Assembly: GCF_017355885.1 (NCBI RefSeq)
Contig: NZ_JAFEUU010000009.1
Span: 62,001 to 126,000, forward strand
Length of the DNA: 64,000 nt
Direction: 5' to 3'
Origin: Sabulicella rubraurantiaca
Lineage (GTDB): Bacteria; Pseudomonadota; Alphaproteobacteria; Acetobacterales; Acetobacteraceae
In this document: piece by piece, positions 9,201 to 16,723 of the stretch
How positions within the stretch are numbered: the first letter of the stretch is position 1
Layout of the letters: each line of letters begins with the position of its first letter
Translations under genes and position numbers: made by a program
Notes under the pieces: generated by a model
Told to the model about the DNA's origin: nothing
What the model saw: the letters and a program-made list of their open reading frames with translations, nothing else
The model's database searches: none

Positions 9201-9705
9201 ACGCGGATCGGCGGAGGGCGGCTCCCTTGGGGGCGGGGTGCGGGCAGGCATCGCGGCGGAGGCCGCGGGTTGGCAGATCGAGCCCAGCCTCGCCCTGCGC
9301 ATCGACCGCGTGAGCCGCGCGGGCGTGACCGAGACGGGCGCGGGCAGCCTGGGGCTGCGTGTCCAGGGGGGCGACATGCTTTCCTTCCGCAGCGTGCTCG
9401 GGGTGACCGCCGCCCGGCGCTTCGACCTGCCCTGGGGCGGGATGTCCGTCACGCCGGCGCTGCGCGTGGGCTGGGCGCATGAATTCGCCGATGCCTCGGC
9501 CACGACGCGCGCGGCGCTGCTCGGTGCGCCGGATGCGGGCTTCCAGGCCACGTCCACCCGGCTGGGCCGCGACGCGGCGCTGCTGGGCGCGGGCGCCAGC
9601 CTGGCGCTGCGGCCGGGCGTCTCGCTCTTCCTGGACTACGCCTCGGAATGGCGGAGCAACCTGACGGCGCAGACGGTCTCGGGCGGGTTGCGGGTGAGGT
9701 TCTGA
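6235..9705 (+). CDS. Autotransporter with pepsin-like N-terminal passenger domain
   Basis: A 1156-residue type Va secreted protein. Residues 1-22 are a Sec signal ending in ASAQ. Residues 25-400 carry two aspartic-protease-like motifs, FTMDTGSMGIV (Asp75) and SLVDTGVNEMFL (Asp264), 189 residues apart as in two-lobed pepsins, and a flap-like LTYTSSG (Tyr104) between them; C144 and C151 could form a disulfide. Residues 410-560 contain autotransporter-associated beta-strand repeats (GGTFNLAGRGAYTGGTTVGAG, QVTLSGTNTQAGGTLV). The C-terminal 270 residues form the outer-membrane barrel, starting near WFRALGQPM and ending in the terminal Phe of LRVRF. ATG at 6235 begins the signal peptide; no clear Shine-Dalgarno site is seen. 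The 6-bp inverted repeat at 6127-6150 is the only structure upstream. The protease role is inferred. Confidence 0.88.
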   Translation: MRQRVPPFALAFACAASAASAQGWNLYDGSAASVFVPYHNAGTNGSLTHSPSLQLSFSGLSGGSFTPGTLAFTMDTGSMGIVASPDNYQPQAGDMAIGPGQLTYTSSGRVNHGTWYLTRVNIHDAQGVAAVAEVPVLQVTQITCLTNARECTPTTSPSGVSMMGVGFAREADEQQDSRPRNNALINIVQMRGASGLEAVTPGANYVPGYVVTRGGVTLGLTAADTAGAAFARLLPNPAIPGEWMPASGGTVVNGVRGQGNSLVDTGVNEMFLVPGAGTGLAAGQTVPAGTRVTVSLPGLEAAGLASYGFMVGGGSALEPSSVIIPHGTTPFVNTGRYALKAFDIIYDSGNGFVGYRRAAGATEGHVAPGLVLQGSWQLPSLFLSSLPTVLVADTALATPGTAALTGGITGAHSLTLSGGGTFNLAGRGAYTGGTTVGAGTGLAIGVGNELGSGALTLDGGRLIGAGGFTLPNPVNLTAGGGTVQPGRQSVALTGNLSGPGQLTVSGPGQVTLSGTNTQAGGTLVRGGAVLATASDLSLGAAGAPLALQGGTLRALANLNILRPVSVSGGAFDTTGGYVIALRGAFTHDGAISVLGDGRLDHGGDAVSAGPVTLGGGRLSVSGSLTAPALLVAPGATLGGTGTVNAPTAVAGTLDPGNSPGTLVFTAPVTMLPGSVLAVEVDGTGTGNGPGQFDRVVVQGGSFAAAGTVAPVLRGLSGATNSFTPVLGQGFTFVQADGGVSGQFAAVAQPSAGTAGTRFDLLYGANSVTLMTTPAAYAALRDAGLPQTPNQMAVGATLDAFRPAAGPRLSGEAAAVFGPLYALAPSALPATLEALAGTSWGDGLAARLSARQAFTAGLSEQLALARGGREARGAQGVALASDRAAWFRALGQPMLRAGRDGAPGFTAGLGGVAAGTEIRLGAGARAGVALGYTSGVVTTRSGARIEGEALNLALYGGWTGSSGVFVEGDAGGGWARDVSQRGLAAFGRQARGSAEGGSLGGGVRAGIAAEAAGWQIEPSLALRIDRVSRAGVTETGAGSLGLRVQGGDMLSFRSVLGVTAARRFDLPWGGMSVTPALRVGWAHEFADASATTRAALLGAPDAGFQATSTRLGRDAALLGAGASLALRPGVSLFLDYASEWRSNLTAQTVSGGLRVRF

Positions 9706-9733
9706 GGCTGCGCCCTCCCGACCGGACGGCGCG

Positions 9734-10567
9734 TCAGCCCTTGATCGCGACGAGGCTGTAGGACAGGGGCAGCCAGGGCTGCGAGGGCCAGGTCCAGAGC
9801 CCGTCCGCCCCGCGCACCAGGCCAGGGAAGAAGGCCCAGGGGAGGCGGTCATGCTCGCGCAGCCGCTCCAGCCGCAGCCCGGCCTCGTGCAGCGCGTCCA
9901 GCACGTCGCCCAGCGGGTGCAGCCATGCCACTGTCCGGCTGTTGCGGATGGGCACGGAGGGGTCGCAGTAATCCACCGCATCCTCGAAGACGCGGCCCTT
10001 GCGCTCGAAATAGGGGACGAGCCAGCCGGGCTTTCCCTCCGGGTCTCCGGGCGGGGACCAGCCATCGAACACGGCGGCGACGGGATGCCCATCGGCGAAG
10101 AGGAGGCGCCCGCCGGGCCGCAGGAAATGCGCCACCACCCGTGCCCAGCGGCGGATGTCGGGCAGCCAGCCAATCGTCCCCCAGGAGGTGAAGATGAGGT
10201 CGAAGCTGGCCTCCTCCCCCGGCATCGCTTCCGGCGCGGCGAGGACGTCGCTCTCGACGAAGCGCAGCGCCGCCGCGCCCGTCTCGTCGGCCAGGGCGCG
10301 GGCGGCGGCGATGGCGGGCGGGCTCCAATCCACCCCCGTCACCTCCTTCGCGCCGCGCTGGAGCAGGGCCAGGCTGTCATCGCCGATGTGGCATTGCAGG
10401 TGGAGGAGGCGCAGCCCCTCCAGCGGCGGCAGCATCGCTTCGACGATAGGGTCGAGCCGCCCGCTTCCCGCCCGGTGCGTGGACAGGTCGTAGCCGCGTG
10501 GTCCCAGGTGCAGCGCCGTGCGCTCGTCCCAGTTCGCCCGGTTCAGCCGGCGCCAATCCTCTTCCAT
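9734..10567 (-). CDS. Class I SAM-dependent methyltransferase
   Basis: A 277-residue cytosolic protein with the Rossmann methyltransferase signature: LRLLHLQCHIGDDSLALLQRGA (motif I, with a cysteine where a glycine-rich turn is usual), VTGVDWSPPAIAAAR (acidic end of strand 2), SFDLIFTSWGTIGWLPDI (motif IV) and LRPGGRLLFADGHP (post-I). It resembles small-molecule methyltransferases, but the substrate is not evident. The ATG at 10567 (MEEDWRRLN) is chosen because the upstream part lacks homology-like character. It faces the autotransporter and is divergent from lutB. Confidence 0.85.
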   Translation of the reverse strand: MEEDWRRLNRANWDERTALHLGPRGYDLSTHRAGSGRLDPIVEAMLPPLEGLRLLHLQCHIGDDSLALLQRGAKEVTGVDWSPPAIAAARALADETGAAALRFVESDVLAAPEAMPGEEASFDLIFTSWGTIGWLPDIRRWARVVAHFLRPGGRLLFADGHPVAAVFDGWSPPGDPEGKPGWLVPYFERKGRVFEDAVDYCDPSVPIRNSRTVAWLHPLGDVLDALHEAGLRLERLREHDRLPWAFFPGLVRGADGLWTWPSQPWLPLSYSLVAIKG

Positions 10568-10674
10568 GCGGGAAGCCTGCCAGCGCGTCCGGCTTCCGTC
10601 GAGCGTGGCGCGTTCCGCGCGGACGCCGCTTGCGCTATGCTGGCGGGCCACCCCTTTCCGGGAAACGCTGCCCC

Positions 10675-12102
10675 GTGCTCGCCACCTCCCCCGCCTTCAA
10701 GGACAACGCTGCCCGCGCGCTGGAGGATCCCAGCCTCCAGAAGGCGCTCGACCGCGCCAAGGGCGGCTTCCTGAACAAGCGCGGCGCTGCCGTCGCCGGC
10801 CTGCCGGAGTTCGAGCGGCTGCGCGACATCGGGCGCGACATCAAGAACCACACCCTCCAGCACCTGGATTTCTACCTGGAGGAATACGAGGCGAAGGTGC
10901 AGGGGGCGGGCGGGCACGTGCATTGGTGCCACACTGCTGACGATGCCCGCCGCGCCGTGCTGGAAATCTGCCGCCGCGCCGGGGCACGCACCGTCACCAA
11001 GGGCAAGTCCATGATCTCCGAGGAACTCGGGATCAACGAGCACCTGGAGGCGCACGGCATCCAGCCAGTCGAGACCGACCTGGGCGAATACATCCTGCAG
11101 CTTCGCAATGAGCCGCCCTCCCACATCATCGGTCCGGCCTTCCATCTGAACCGCGAGGATTGGGAGGAAAGCTTCCGCGCCTCGCACACCGACCTGCCGA
11201 AGGACCGCGTCTTCCACGAGCGGCGCGACATCCTCACCGAGGCGCGCGCCAAGCTGCGCAACAAGTTCCTCATCGCCGACGTGGGCATCACCGGCGCCAA
11301 CTTCCTGGTCGCCGAGACGGGCAGCAGCGTCATCGTCACCAATGAGGGCAATGGCGACCTGACGCAGACCCTGCCGCGCGTCCACATCGTCCTCGCCAGC
11401 ATCGAGAAGATCGTCCCGACGCTGGAGGATTGCACTTCCCTACTGCGCCTGCTCGCGCGCTCCGCCACGGGGCAGGATTTCTCCGTCTACACCACCTTCT
11501 CGACCGGCGTGCGGCGCGAGGGCGACCTGGACGGGCCCGAGGAGTACCATGTCATCCTGGTGGATGCCGGGCGCTCCAACATGGTCGGCACGGACTTCCA
11601 GGACATGCTGCGCTGCATCCGCTGCTCGGCCTGCATGAATCACTGCCCGGTCTATGGCGTGGTGGGCGGGCATGCCTATGGGTGGGTGTATCCCGGCCCG
11701 ATGGGCTCGGTGCTGACGCCGACGCTGATCGGCGTGGACAAGGCGGGGCACCTGCCCAACGCCTCGACCTTCTGCGGCCGGTGCGAGAGCGTCTGCCCGG
11801 TGAAGATCCCGCTGCCCAAGCTGATGCGCCATTGGCGGGAGCGCGAGTTCGAGCGCCACCTGACGCCTTCGACCATCCGCGCCAATCTTGGCATCTGGGG
11901 GTGGTTCGCGAAGCGGCCCGCGCTCTATCGGATGGCGACGCGCGCCGCGACCGGGGCGCTGGGGCTGCTCGGGCGCGGCAAGGGCAGCTTCCGTTCGCTG
12001 CCGCTGGCCGGCGGCTGGACGGCGGGGCGCGACCTGCCCGTGCCGCAGGGCGGCACCTTCATGGCGCAATACAAGCGCCGCCAGCGGGGAGCGCGCCCAT
12101 GA
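10675..12102 (+). CDS. lutB: L-lactate utilisation iron-sulfur protein LutB
   Basis: A 475-residue LutB/LldF-type protein. The N-terminal two thirds is the LUD-like domain (KGKSMISEELGINEHL, ADVGITGANFLVAETGSSVIVTNEGNGDL). Two 4Fe-4S motifs follow: CIRCSACMNHCPVYG (from residue 314) and CGRCESVCPVKIP (from residue 367). It takes electrons in the LutABC L-lactate to pyruvate complex. The start is taken as GTG at 10675, giving the family-typical N-terminus MLATSPAFKDNA; an in-frame ATG at 10498 would overlap the divergent methyltransferase. The stop overlaps the lutC start (ATGA). The usual partner lutA is not next to it. Confidence 0.93.
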   Translation: MLATSPAFKDNAARALEDPSLQKALDRAKGGFLNKRGAAVAGLPEFERLRDIGRDIKNHTLQHLDFYLEEYEAKVQGAGGHVHWCHTADDARRAVLEICRRAGARTVTKGKSMISEELGINEHLEAHGIQPVETDLGEYILQLRNEPPSHIIGPAFHLNREDWEESFRASHTDLPKDRVFHERRDILTEARAKLRNKFLIADVGITGANFLVAETGSSVIVTNEGNGDLTQTLPRVHIVLASIEKIVPTLEDCTSLLRLLARSATGQDFSVYTTFSTGVRREGDLDGPEEYHVILVDAGRSNMVGTDFQDMLRCIRCSACMNHCPVYGVVGGHAYGWVYPGPMGSVLTPTLIGVDKAGHLPNASTFCGRCESVCPVKIPLPKLMRHWREREFERHLTPSTIRANLGIWGWFAKRPALYRMATRAATGALGLLGRGKGSFRSLPLAGGWTAGRDLPVPQGGTFMAQYKRRQRGARP

Positions 12103-12887
12103 GCCGCGACGCCATCCTCGGCACCATCCGGCGCGGGCTGAAGCGCGGCCCGCTGCCGGAGGACCAGAAGGCGATGCTGCGCGCCCGCATGGCGGCACAT
12201 CCGCGCCACCTCATCCCCGCGCGCTCGCGGCTGGACCGCGCCGGTCAGGTGGCGCTGTTCATCCGCAACGTGGAGAAGGAGTTCGGCACGGTGGAGCGTG
12301 TGCCGGACCTCGCCGCCGTGCCTGCCGCCGTGTCCGACTACCTCGCGGCGCATAACCTGCCACCGCGCTTCGCCATGGCGCCGCACCCGGAACTTCAGGG
12401 CATCGACTGGAGCGACCGTCCGCTGCTGGAATTCGAGGCGCGGAAAGGCGCGGCCAGCGACCAGGCCAGCCTGCAGCACGGCTTCGCCGCGATTGCCGAG
12501 ACAGGGACGCTGATGCTGCCCGTCGCCGGCGAGCGCCCGACCACGCTGAACCTGCTGCCCGACACGGCGATGGTGTTCCTGCGCGCCTCGCGCATCGTCG
12601 GCGCCTATGAGGAGGCGTGGGATCTCCTGCGCGCCGAGCGGGTGGACCCGCTGACCGGCGGCTTCATGCCGCGCAACGTCATGCTGGTCACCGGTCCTTC
12701 GCGCTCCGCCGACATTGAGCAGACGCTGGAACTGGGCGCGCACGGGCCGCGCCGCCTGCATGTCATCCTGCTGGATGACGACCTGGCGGCCATGCCGGAG
12801 GCGGTGGCGGCCGCGCCGGATTTGCGCCCCGAGCCGGCGCGCCATCCCATCGCGGAGCCGGGCGAGCCCGCCAGCCCGGGCGATTGA
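12099..12887 (+). CDS. lutC: Lactate utilisation protein LutC (LUD domain)
   Basis: A 262-residue LUD-domain protein, the small LutC subunit of the lactate oxidation complex. Recognisable parts are ILGTIRRGLKR at the N-terminus, AAIAETGTLMLP, LNLLPDTAMVFL and NVMLVTGPSRSADIEQTLELGAHGPRRLHVILLDD near the C-terminus. It overlaps lutB by 4 bases and its stop shares a base with the following Smr gene, so lutB, lutC and smr are read as one unit. The C-terminal 30 residues are Ala/Pro-rich and probably flexible. Confidence 0.93.
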   Translation: MSRDAILGTIRRGLKRGPLPEDQKAMLRARMAAHPRHLIPARSRLDRAGQVALFIRNVEKEFGTVERVPDLAAVPAAVSDYLAAHNLPPRFAMAPHPELQGIDWSDRPLLEFEARKGAASDQASLQHGFAAIAETGTLMLPVAGERPTTLNLLPDTAMVFLRASRIVGAYEEAWDLLRAERVDPLTGGFMPRNVMLVTGPSRSADIEQTLELGAHGPRRLHVILLDDDLAAMPEAVAAAPDLRPEPARHPIAEPGEPASPGD

Positions 12888-13414
12888 TGCGTCGTCGCCG
12901 GGGCGAGTTGACGGAGGAGGACCGCGCGGTCTGGGCGGCCTATGCCCAGCGCGTACGCGCGCTGCCCGGCCGTGCCGTCCCGCCGCCCCCGGCCGCGCCC
13001 GCCGTCACGATCACGCCGCCGCCGCGTCCTGCCGCGCCTCCGCCGCTGAAGCCGCGCCTACCCCCGCCGGAAGTGGCGGTCGGCGCCCCGCCGCCCGGCC
13101 TGGATGCGCGGCGCTGGCGCGACCTGCGGCGTGGCAAGCTGCGGCCCGAGCGCAAGCTGGATCTGCACGGCATGACGGCCGCCGCCGCGCATGGCGCCGT
13201 CTCCTCCTTTCTCCATTCCGCGCTGGCGGACGGTGTGCGCTGCGTGTGCATCGTCACCGGCAAGGGTTCCACGCCGGAAGGGGGCGTGCTGCGGCGGGAA
13301 TTGCCGCATTGGCTGAATGCGCCGGGGCTGCGCGGCCTCGTGCTCGGCGCGGCGCATCCGCACCGCGCCAATGCCGGGGCTGTGCATCTCCTGCTGCGCC
13401 GCCCACGTACATGA
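12887..13414 (+). CDS. Smr domain protein
   Basis: A 175-residue cytosolic protein. The first 85 residues are charged then Pro/Ala-rich and probably disordered; the C-terminal 90 residues are a Smr domain with LDLHGMTAAAAH and VTGKGSTPEGGVLRREL plus HPHRANAGAVHLLLRR. Stand-alone proteobacterial Smr proteins have nuclease or ribosome-rescue-related activities; which applies here is not known. The ATG at 12887 overlaps the lutC stop (TGATG). Confidence 0.9.
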   Translation: MRRRRGELTEEDRAVWAAYAQRVRALPGRAVPPPPAAPAVTITPPPRPAAPPPLKPRLPPPEVAVGAPPPGLDARRWRDLRRGKLRPERKLDLHGMTAAAAHGAVSSFLHSALADGVRCVCIVTGKGSTPEGGVLRRELPHWLNAPGLRGLVLGAAHPHRANAGAVHLLLRRPRT

Positions 13415-13436
13415 TCCAGACGCGAAGCGACGCGCC

Positions 13437-13796
13437 GTGACCCCCTTCGGCCGCAAGCTGCGGGAACTGCGGGAGGCGCGCGGCATCACCCTGACGGAGC
13501 TGGCGGCGGCGCTTCAGGTTTCGCCCGCCTATCTCTCGGCGCTGGAGCACGGGCGGCGCGGCCGGCCTTCGCCTGGCTTGGTGCACCAGGTGAACGAACA
13601 TTTCGGCCTGATCTGGGACGAGGCGGAAGAACTCGTCTCCCTGGCGCGGCTGTCGCACCCGCGCGTGGTGGTGGACACGGCGGGGCTGAGCCCCGAGGCG
13701 ACGCGGCTCGCGAACGAGCTGGCCCGCCGCATCCGCGACCTCCCTTCCGAGCGGGTACATGCCCTGCTGGCGCTGCTGGAGGCCAAATTCCCTTGA
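13437..13796 (+). CDS. XRE-family helix-turn-helix regulator
   Basis: A 119-residue DNA-binding protein. Residues 5-60 form an HTH_XRE domain (FGRKLRELREARGITLTELAAALQVS then PAYLSALEHGRRGRP), followed by a helical tail with ARLSHPRVVVDTAGLSPEATRLANELARRI. The start is GTG at 13437 because no in-frame ATG lies closer than the end of the smr gene. Its stop overlaps the start of the AzlC-like gene, so it may control the amino-acid exporter that follows, or reflect a general housekeeping role. Confidence 0.88.
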   Translation: MTPFGRKLRELREARGITLTELAAALQVSPAYLSALEHGRRGRPSPGLVHQVNEHFGLIWDEAEELVSLARLSHPRVVVDTAGLSPEATRLANELARRIRDLPSERVHALLALLEAKFP

Positions 13797-14455
13797 GTGG
13801 GACCGGCCCCTTCGCCCGCGCCTGCCGCGAGGCGCTGGGCGCCCCCGCCCTTGCCATGGCGGCGACCTTCCTGGCCTTCGGGACGGCGGCCGCCGCGGCG
13901 GGGCTGTCGCTGGGCTGGACCCTGCTCGCCGCGCTGGGGGTCTATGGCATGCCGGGGCAGATGATCCTGCTCGGCGGGGGCGGCGTGGCGGCGGCGGTGG
14001 CGGCGAATGCGCGCTTCCTGCCCATGGCGGTATCGCTCTCGCCCTGGCTCGGCCGGGGAGGGGGGCGCTGGCTGTCCCTGCCCTTCATCGCGGTGACGCC
14101 CTGGGCCATGGCGATGCGGCGCCTACCCCACACCCCGCCCACCGACCGGCTGCGCTGGTTCCTCGGCTTCGCCCTCACCTCCTGGATCGTGGCGGGACTC
14201 TCCGCCCTGGCCGGGTTCCTACTGGCGGGGCGGCTGCCCGGTCCGGTGCTGGCGGTGCTGCTGCTGACCAACCCGATCTATTTCGGCCTGATCGTCGCCG
14301 ATGCGGCGCGGGTCCATCCGGCGCGGCTTTCCGTTGCCTGCGGCCTGCTGGCGACGCCGCTGGCGCTGGTCCTCCCCGCGAGCCTCGGATTGCTGGCGGC
14401 CGGGCTGGTGGGCGGCAGCGTCGCCTTCGCCCTGTCGGCGCGCCGCCGTGACTGA
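13793..14455 (+). CDS. AzlC family amino-acid exporter, large subunit
   Basis: A 220-residue integral membrane protein with about five hydrophobic segments, including SLGWTLLAALGVYGMPGQMILLGG and the AzlC-like NARFLPMAVSLSPWL. AzlC works with AzlD to export branched-chain or other hydrophobic amino acids. The start codon is TTG at 13793 overlapping the regulator stop (TTGA); no ATG is available nearby. It overlaps the AzlD-like gene by 8 bases. Confidence 0.85.
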   Translation: MSGTGPFARACREALGAPALAMAATFLAFGTAAAAAGLSLGWTLLAALGVYGMPGQMILLGGGGVAAAVAANARFLPMAVSLSPWLGRGGGRWLSLPFIAVTPWAMAMRRLPHTPPTDRLRWFLGFALTSWIVAGLSALAGFLLAGRLPGPVLAVLLLTNPIYFGLIVADAARVHPARLSVACGLLATPLALVLPASLGLLAAGLVGGSVAFALSARRRD

Positions 14456-14747
14456 ACTCCTGCTGCTCATCGGCGCCTGTGTGGCGCTGCGCGCCGCCGG
14501 GCTGGCGATGGCTGGGCGGATGGGGGCGGAGCATCCCTTCATCCGATGGGCCTCCTCCGTGGCGATGGCGACGCTGGCGGCCTTTGTGGCCTCGGCGCTG
14601 CTGATGCCGTCCGGTGCGCTGGCGACGCTTCCCATCGCGGCACGGCTGGGTGGGATGGGGGCGGCGGTGGCCGTGCTGTTCTGGCGCGGCGGGCTGCTGC
14701 TGCCGGTGCTGGCCGGGTTGGCCGTGGCGGTGCTGCTCAGCCCTTAG
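14448..14747 (+). CDS. AzlD-like small membrane subunit
   Basis: A 99-residue membrane protein with three or four hydrophobic segments (TELLLLIGACVALRAAGLAMAGR, ASSVAMATLAAFVASALLM, GMGAAVAVLFWRGGLLLPVLAGLAVAVLL; given here as separate pieces). Size and position after AzlC fit AzlD. GTG at 14448 is chosen; a longer upstream frame only shadows AzlC. Its last 11 bases overlap the convergent MarR gene. Confidence 0.75.
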   Translation: MTELLLLIGACVALRAAGLAMAGRMGAEHPFIRWASSVAMATLAAFVASALLMPSGALATLPIAARLGGMGAAVAVLFWRGGLLLPVLAGLAVAVLLSP

Positions 14748-15195
14748 CCGGCGACAGCTCCTCGGCCAGTTCCTCCAGCAAGGTGCGCAGCCGGGCCAGC
14801 TTGGCGGCGCCGATGCGGCGGCCGAACTCCTCCTCCGCCTCCTCGCTCAATTCCAGCAATGCCTCCATCACCGCCTGGCCGCGCCGCGTCAGGTGGATGC
14901 GGCGGGCGCGGCCATCCGCCGGGTCAGGCCGCGACTCCAGGTAGCCGGCCCCGGTCAGCCCCTCCACCAGATAGGCCATGCCCTGCTTGGTCATCCCCGC
15001 TGCCTCAGCGAGTTCGGTGAGGCGGGAGCCGGAGGGGAGGATGTGACGGAACACCGCGCCGTGCGCGGTGCGGATATCCGGAAAACCGCGCGCGGCAAGG
15101 CCGCCATAGACGCGCTCGCTCAGCTGCGCGTAGGGCAGGCGGAGCAGCCAGCCAAGGCTGCGGCGCGCCTCGGTGGGGTGTCGTTCGACTGTCAT
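14737..15195 (-). CDS. MarR-family transcriptional regulator
   Basis: A 152-residue winged-helix regulator with SRLTELAEAAGMTKQGMAYLVEGLTGAGYLES (recognition region) and the wing DPADGRARRIHLTRRGQAVMEAL, then a C-terminal dimerisation helix rich in Glu/Leu. MarR proteins bind palindromes and respond to small aromatic or oxidative ligands. It is divergent from the SnoaL-like gene with 68 bases between, containing an inverted repeat, so it probably represses that gene and itself. Confidence 0.9.
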   Translation of the reverse strand: MTVERHPTEARRSLGWLLRLPYAQLSERVYGGLAARGFPDIRTAHGAVFRHILPSGSRLTELAEAAGMTKQGMAYLVEGLTGAGYLESRPDPADGRARRIHLTRRGQAVMEALLELSEEAEEEFGRRIGAAKLARLRTLLEELAEELSPAKG

Positions 15196-15203
15196 TTCGT
15201 TTC

Positions 15204-15243
15204 TTGACAGGAAGTCAGGTGTTCTGCCTAGTTTAGTCAGGCA
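15204..15243 (+). promoter_or_regulatory. Probable promoter and MarR operator between divergent genes
   Basis: A TTGACA hexamer at 15204-15209 is followed 18-19 bases later by a weak -10 (around 15228-15234). Overlapping the -10 is the inverted repeat TGCCT-N9-AGGCA (15225-15229 and 15239-15243). GAAAGGA before the SnoaL-like ATG is the ribosome site. The layout fits repression of the SnoaL-like gene by the adjacent MarR protein; binding is inferred. Confidence 0.45.
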
Positions 15244-15263
15244 ATTTGACGAAAGGAAGCGCC

Positions 15264-15686
15264 ATGACCCACCACGCCGCCATCCAGCCCGACCTCATCG
15301 CGCGCAACCTCGCCACCGTGGACGCGCATATGCGCGGCGAGGCGGAGGACCCCGCTTCCATCATGGCGCTCTACGCGCCGGAAATCGTGCTGGAGGTGCC
15401 GGGGCGCGGCCTGCGCCTGTCGAGCCTCGCGGAGATCGAGGCCAATTACCGCCGCATGTTCGCCTCCATGGCCGAGGTCGAGATCGCGCCGCTCGACCGC
15501 TTCGCCACGGAGACGCGCGTGGTGGATGACTGCATCGTGCGCCTGCGCCTCACCGGCGACGGCATGGTGAACGCGCCGGTTCCCGTCGGCTCCCGCGTCG
15601 AGATCCGCCTTCTGCACGTCTTTGAGATGCAGGACGGGCTGATCGCGCGGGAGACGGTGTTCGAGGGCTGGCGCCGCCTGGACTAA
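15264..15686 (+). CDS. SnoaL-like / NTF2-fold protein
   Basis: A 140-residue protein with the NTF2-like cone fold pattern: an N-terminal helix (LIARNLATVDAHMRGEAEDPASIMALYAPEIVLEVPG), a middle helix IEANYRRMFASMAEVEIAPLDR and strands ending LLHVFEMQDGLIARETVFEGW. Such proteins include polyketide cyclases, dehydratases and isomerases, so the activity cannot be assigned. ATG at 15264 with GAAAGGA upstream is preferred to an ATG 6 codons earlier. The stop overlaps the convergent TctC gene by 4 bases. Confidence 0.8.
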   Translation: MTHHAAIQPDLIARNLATVDAHMRGEAEDPASIMALYAPEIVLEVPGRGLRLSSLAEIEANYRRMFASMAEVEIAPLDRFATETRVVDDCIVRLRLTGDGMVNAPVPVGSRVEIRLLHVFEMQDGLIARETVFEGWRRLD

Positions 15687-16657
15687 CCTTCCACGCGGAT
15701 GTTGCGCTCCCGGATCACCTGGCCCCAGCGCTCATACTCGCGGCCGACGAAGGCCTCCATCTCGGCGGGGGTGGAGCCAACCGCGTCCAGCCCGGCGCCG
15801 GCCATGCGCTGCACCACCTGCGGATGCGCCACCGCCTCGCGCACCGCCGTGCCCAGGCGCTCGATGGCGGCTTGCGGCGTGCCCGAAGGCACAGCGATGG
15901 AGCCCCAGGACTGCACCGTCGCCGCAGGATAGCCCAGCTCGGTGAAGGTCGGGGTGTCGGGCAGCAGGGAGAGGCGGCGCGGCCCGCTGGTGGCGAGGAC
16001 GCGGATCAGGTTCTGCCGCACCTGCGCGATGGAGGAGGCGGGCTGGTCCAGCATCACCTGCACCGTCCCGTTCACCAGGTCGCTCATCGCTTGGCCGGAG
16101 CCGCGATAGGGCACGTGCGTCATCTGCGTGCCCGTCACCGCCATGAACAGCTCGGTGAAGATATGCGTCCCCGTGCCCACGCCCGACGTGGCGAAGGAAA
16201 GCCGCCCGGGATTGGCCTTCGCATGGGCGATGAACTCCGGCAGCGTGCGCGCGGGCACGGAGGGGTGGACCACCACGATCACGTCCGTGGTGAAGATCAG
16301 CGACACCATGGCGAGGTCGCGCCGAACATCCACCTGCCGCATCAGCCCGAGATGCGGCGCCAGGGTGAAGGCGCCGTTGGTGGCGACCAGCAGTGTGTGC
16401 CCATCGGCGGGGGAGCGGGCCGCGGCCTCGATGCCAACTGCACCGCCGGCGCCGGTGCGGTTCTCCACCACCACGGACTGGCCCAGGGTTTCCGACATGC
16501 GCTCGGCGATGATGCGCCCGCCCACATCAGTGGAGCCGCCGGGGGCAAAGGGAACGATCATCCGAAGCGGCCGCGTCGGCTGCCAGGACTGCGCCCGCGC
16601 CGTGACGGCGGGCAGCAAGAGCGGCGCGGCAAGCAACGCGCGGCGGGCGAGGACCAT
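15683..16657 (-). CDS. Tripartite tricarboxylate transporter receptor (Bug/TctC family)
   Basis: A 324-residue periplasmic binding protein with signal peptide MVLARRALLAAPLLLPAVTA and Bug motifs PTRPLRMIVPFAPGGSTDVGGR, VVVENRTGAGGAVGIEAAA, FATSGVGTGTHIFTELF and HVPYRGSGQAMSDLVNG. GGAGG lies 8 bases before the ATG. It is the second of three orphan receptors here; no TctAB membrane partner is nearby. Ligand unknown. The gap 16658-16723 separates it from the lipoprotein gene upstream on the same strand. Confidence 0.92.
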   Translation of the reverse strand: MVLARRALLAAPLLLPAVTARAQSWQPTRPLRMIVPFAPGGSTDVGGRIIAERMSETLGQSVVVENRTGAGGAVGIEAAARSPADGHTLLVATNGAFTLAPHLGLMRQVDVRRDLAMVSLIFTTDVIVVVHPSVPARTLPEFIAHAKANPGRLSFATSGVGTGTHIFTELFMAVTGTQMTHVPYRGSGQAMSDLVNGTVQVMLDQPASSIAQVRQNLIRVLATSGPRRLSLLPDTPTFTELGYPAATVQSWGSIAVPSGTPQAAIERLGTAVREAVAHPQVVQRMAGAGLDAVGSTPAEMEAFVGREYERWGQVIRERNIRVEG

Positions 16658-16723
16658 GGGGAAGCCTCCATTTCAGTGAGGGAAGCTTCCGCCGGAATCC
16701 GCGCCGTGTTCAAGACGCCCCAC

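Noticed and set aside
10498-10674. Longer N-terminus of LutB from ATG 10498
   Set aside because: It would overlap the divergent methyltransferase gene, and the added residues are unlike LutB. GTG 10675 gives the usual length.
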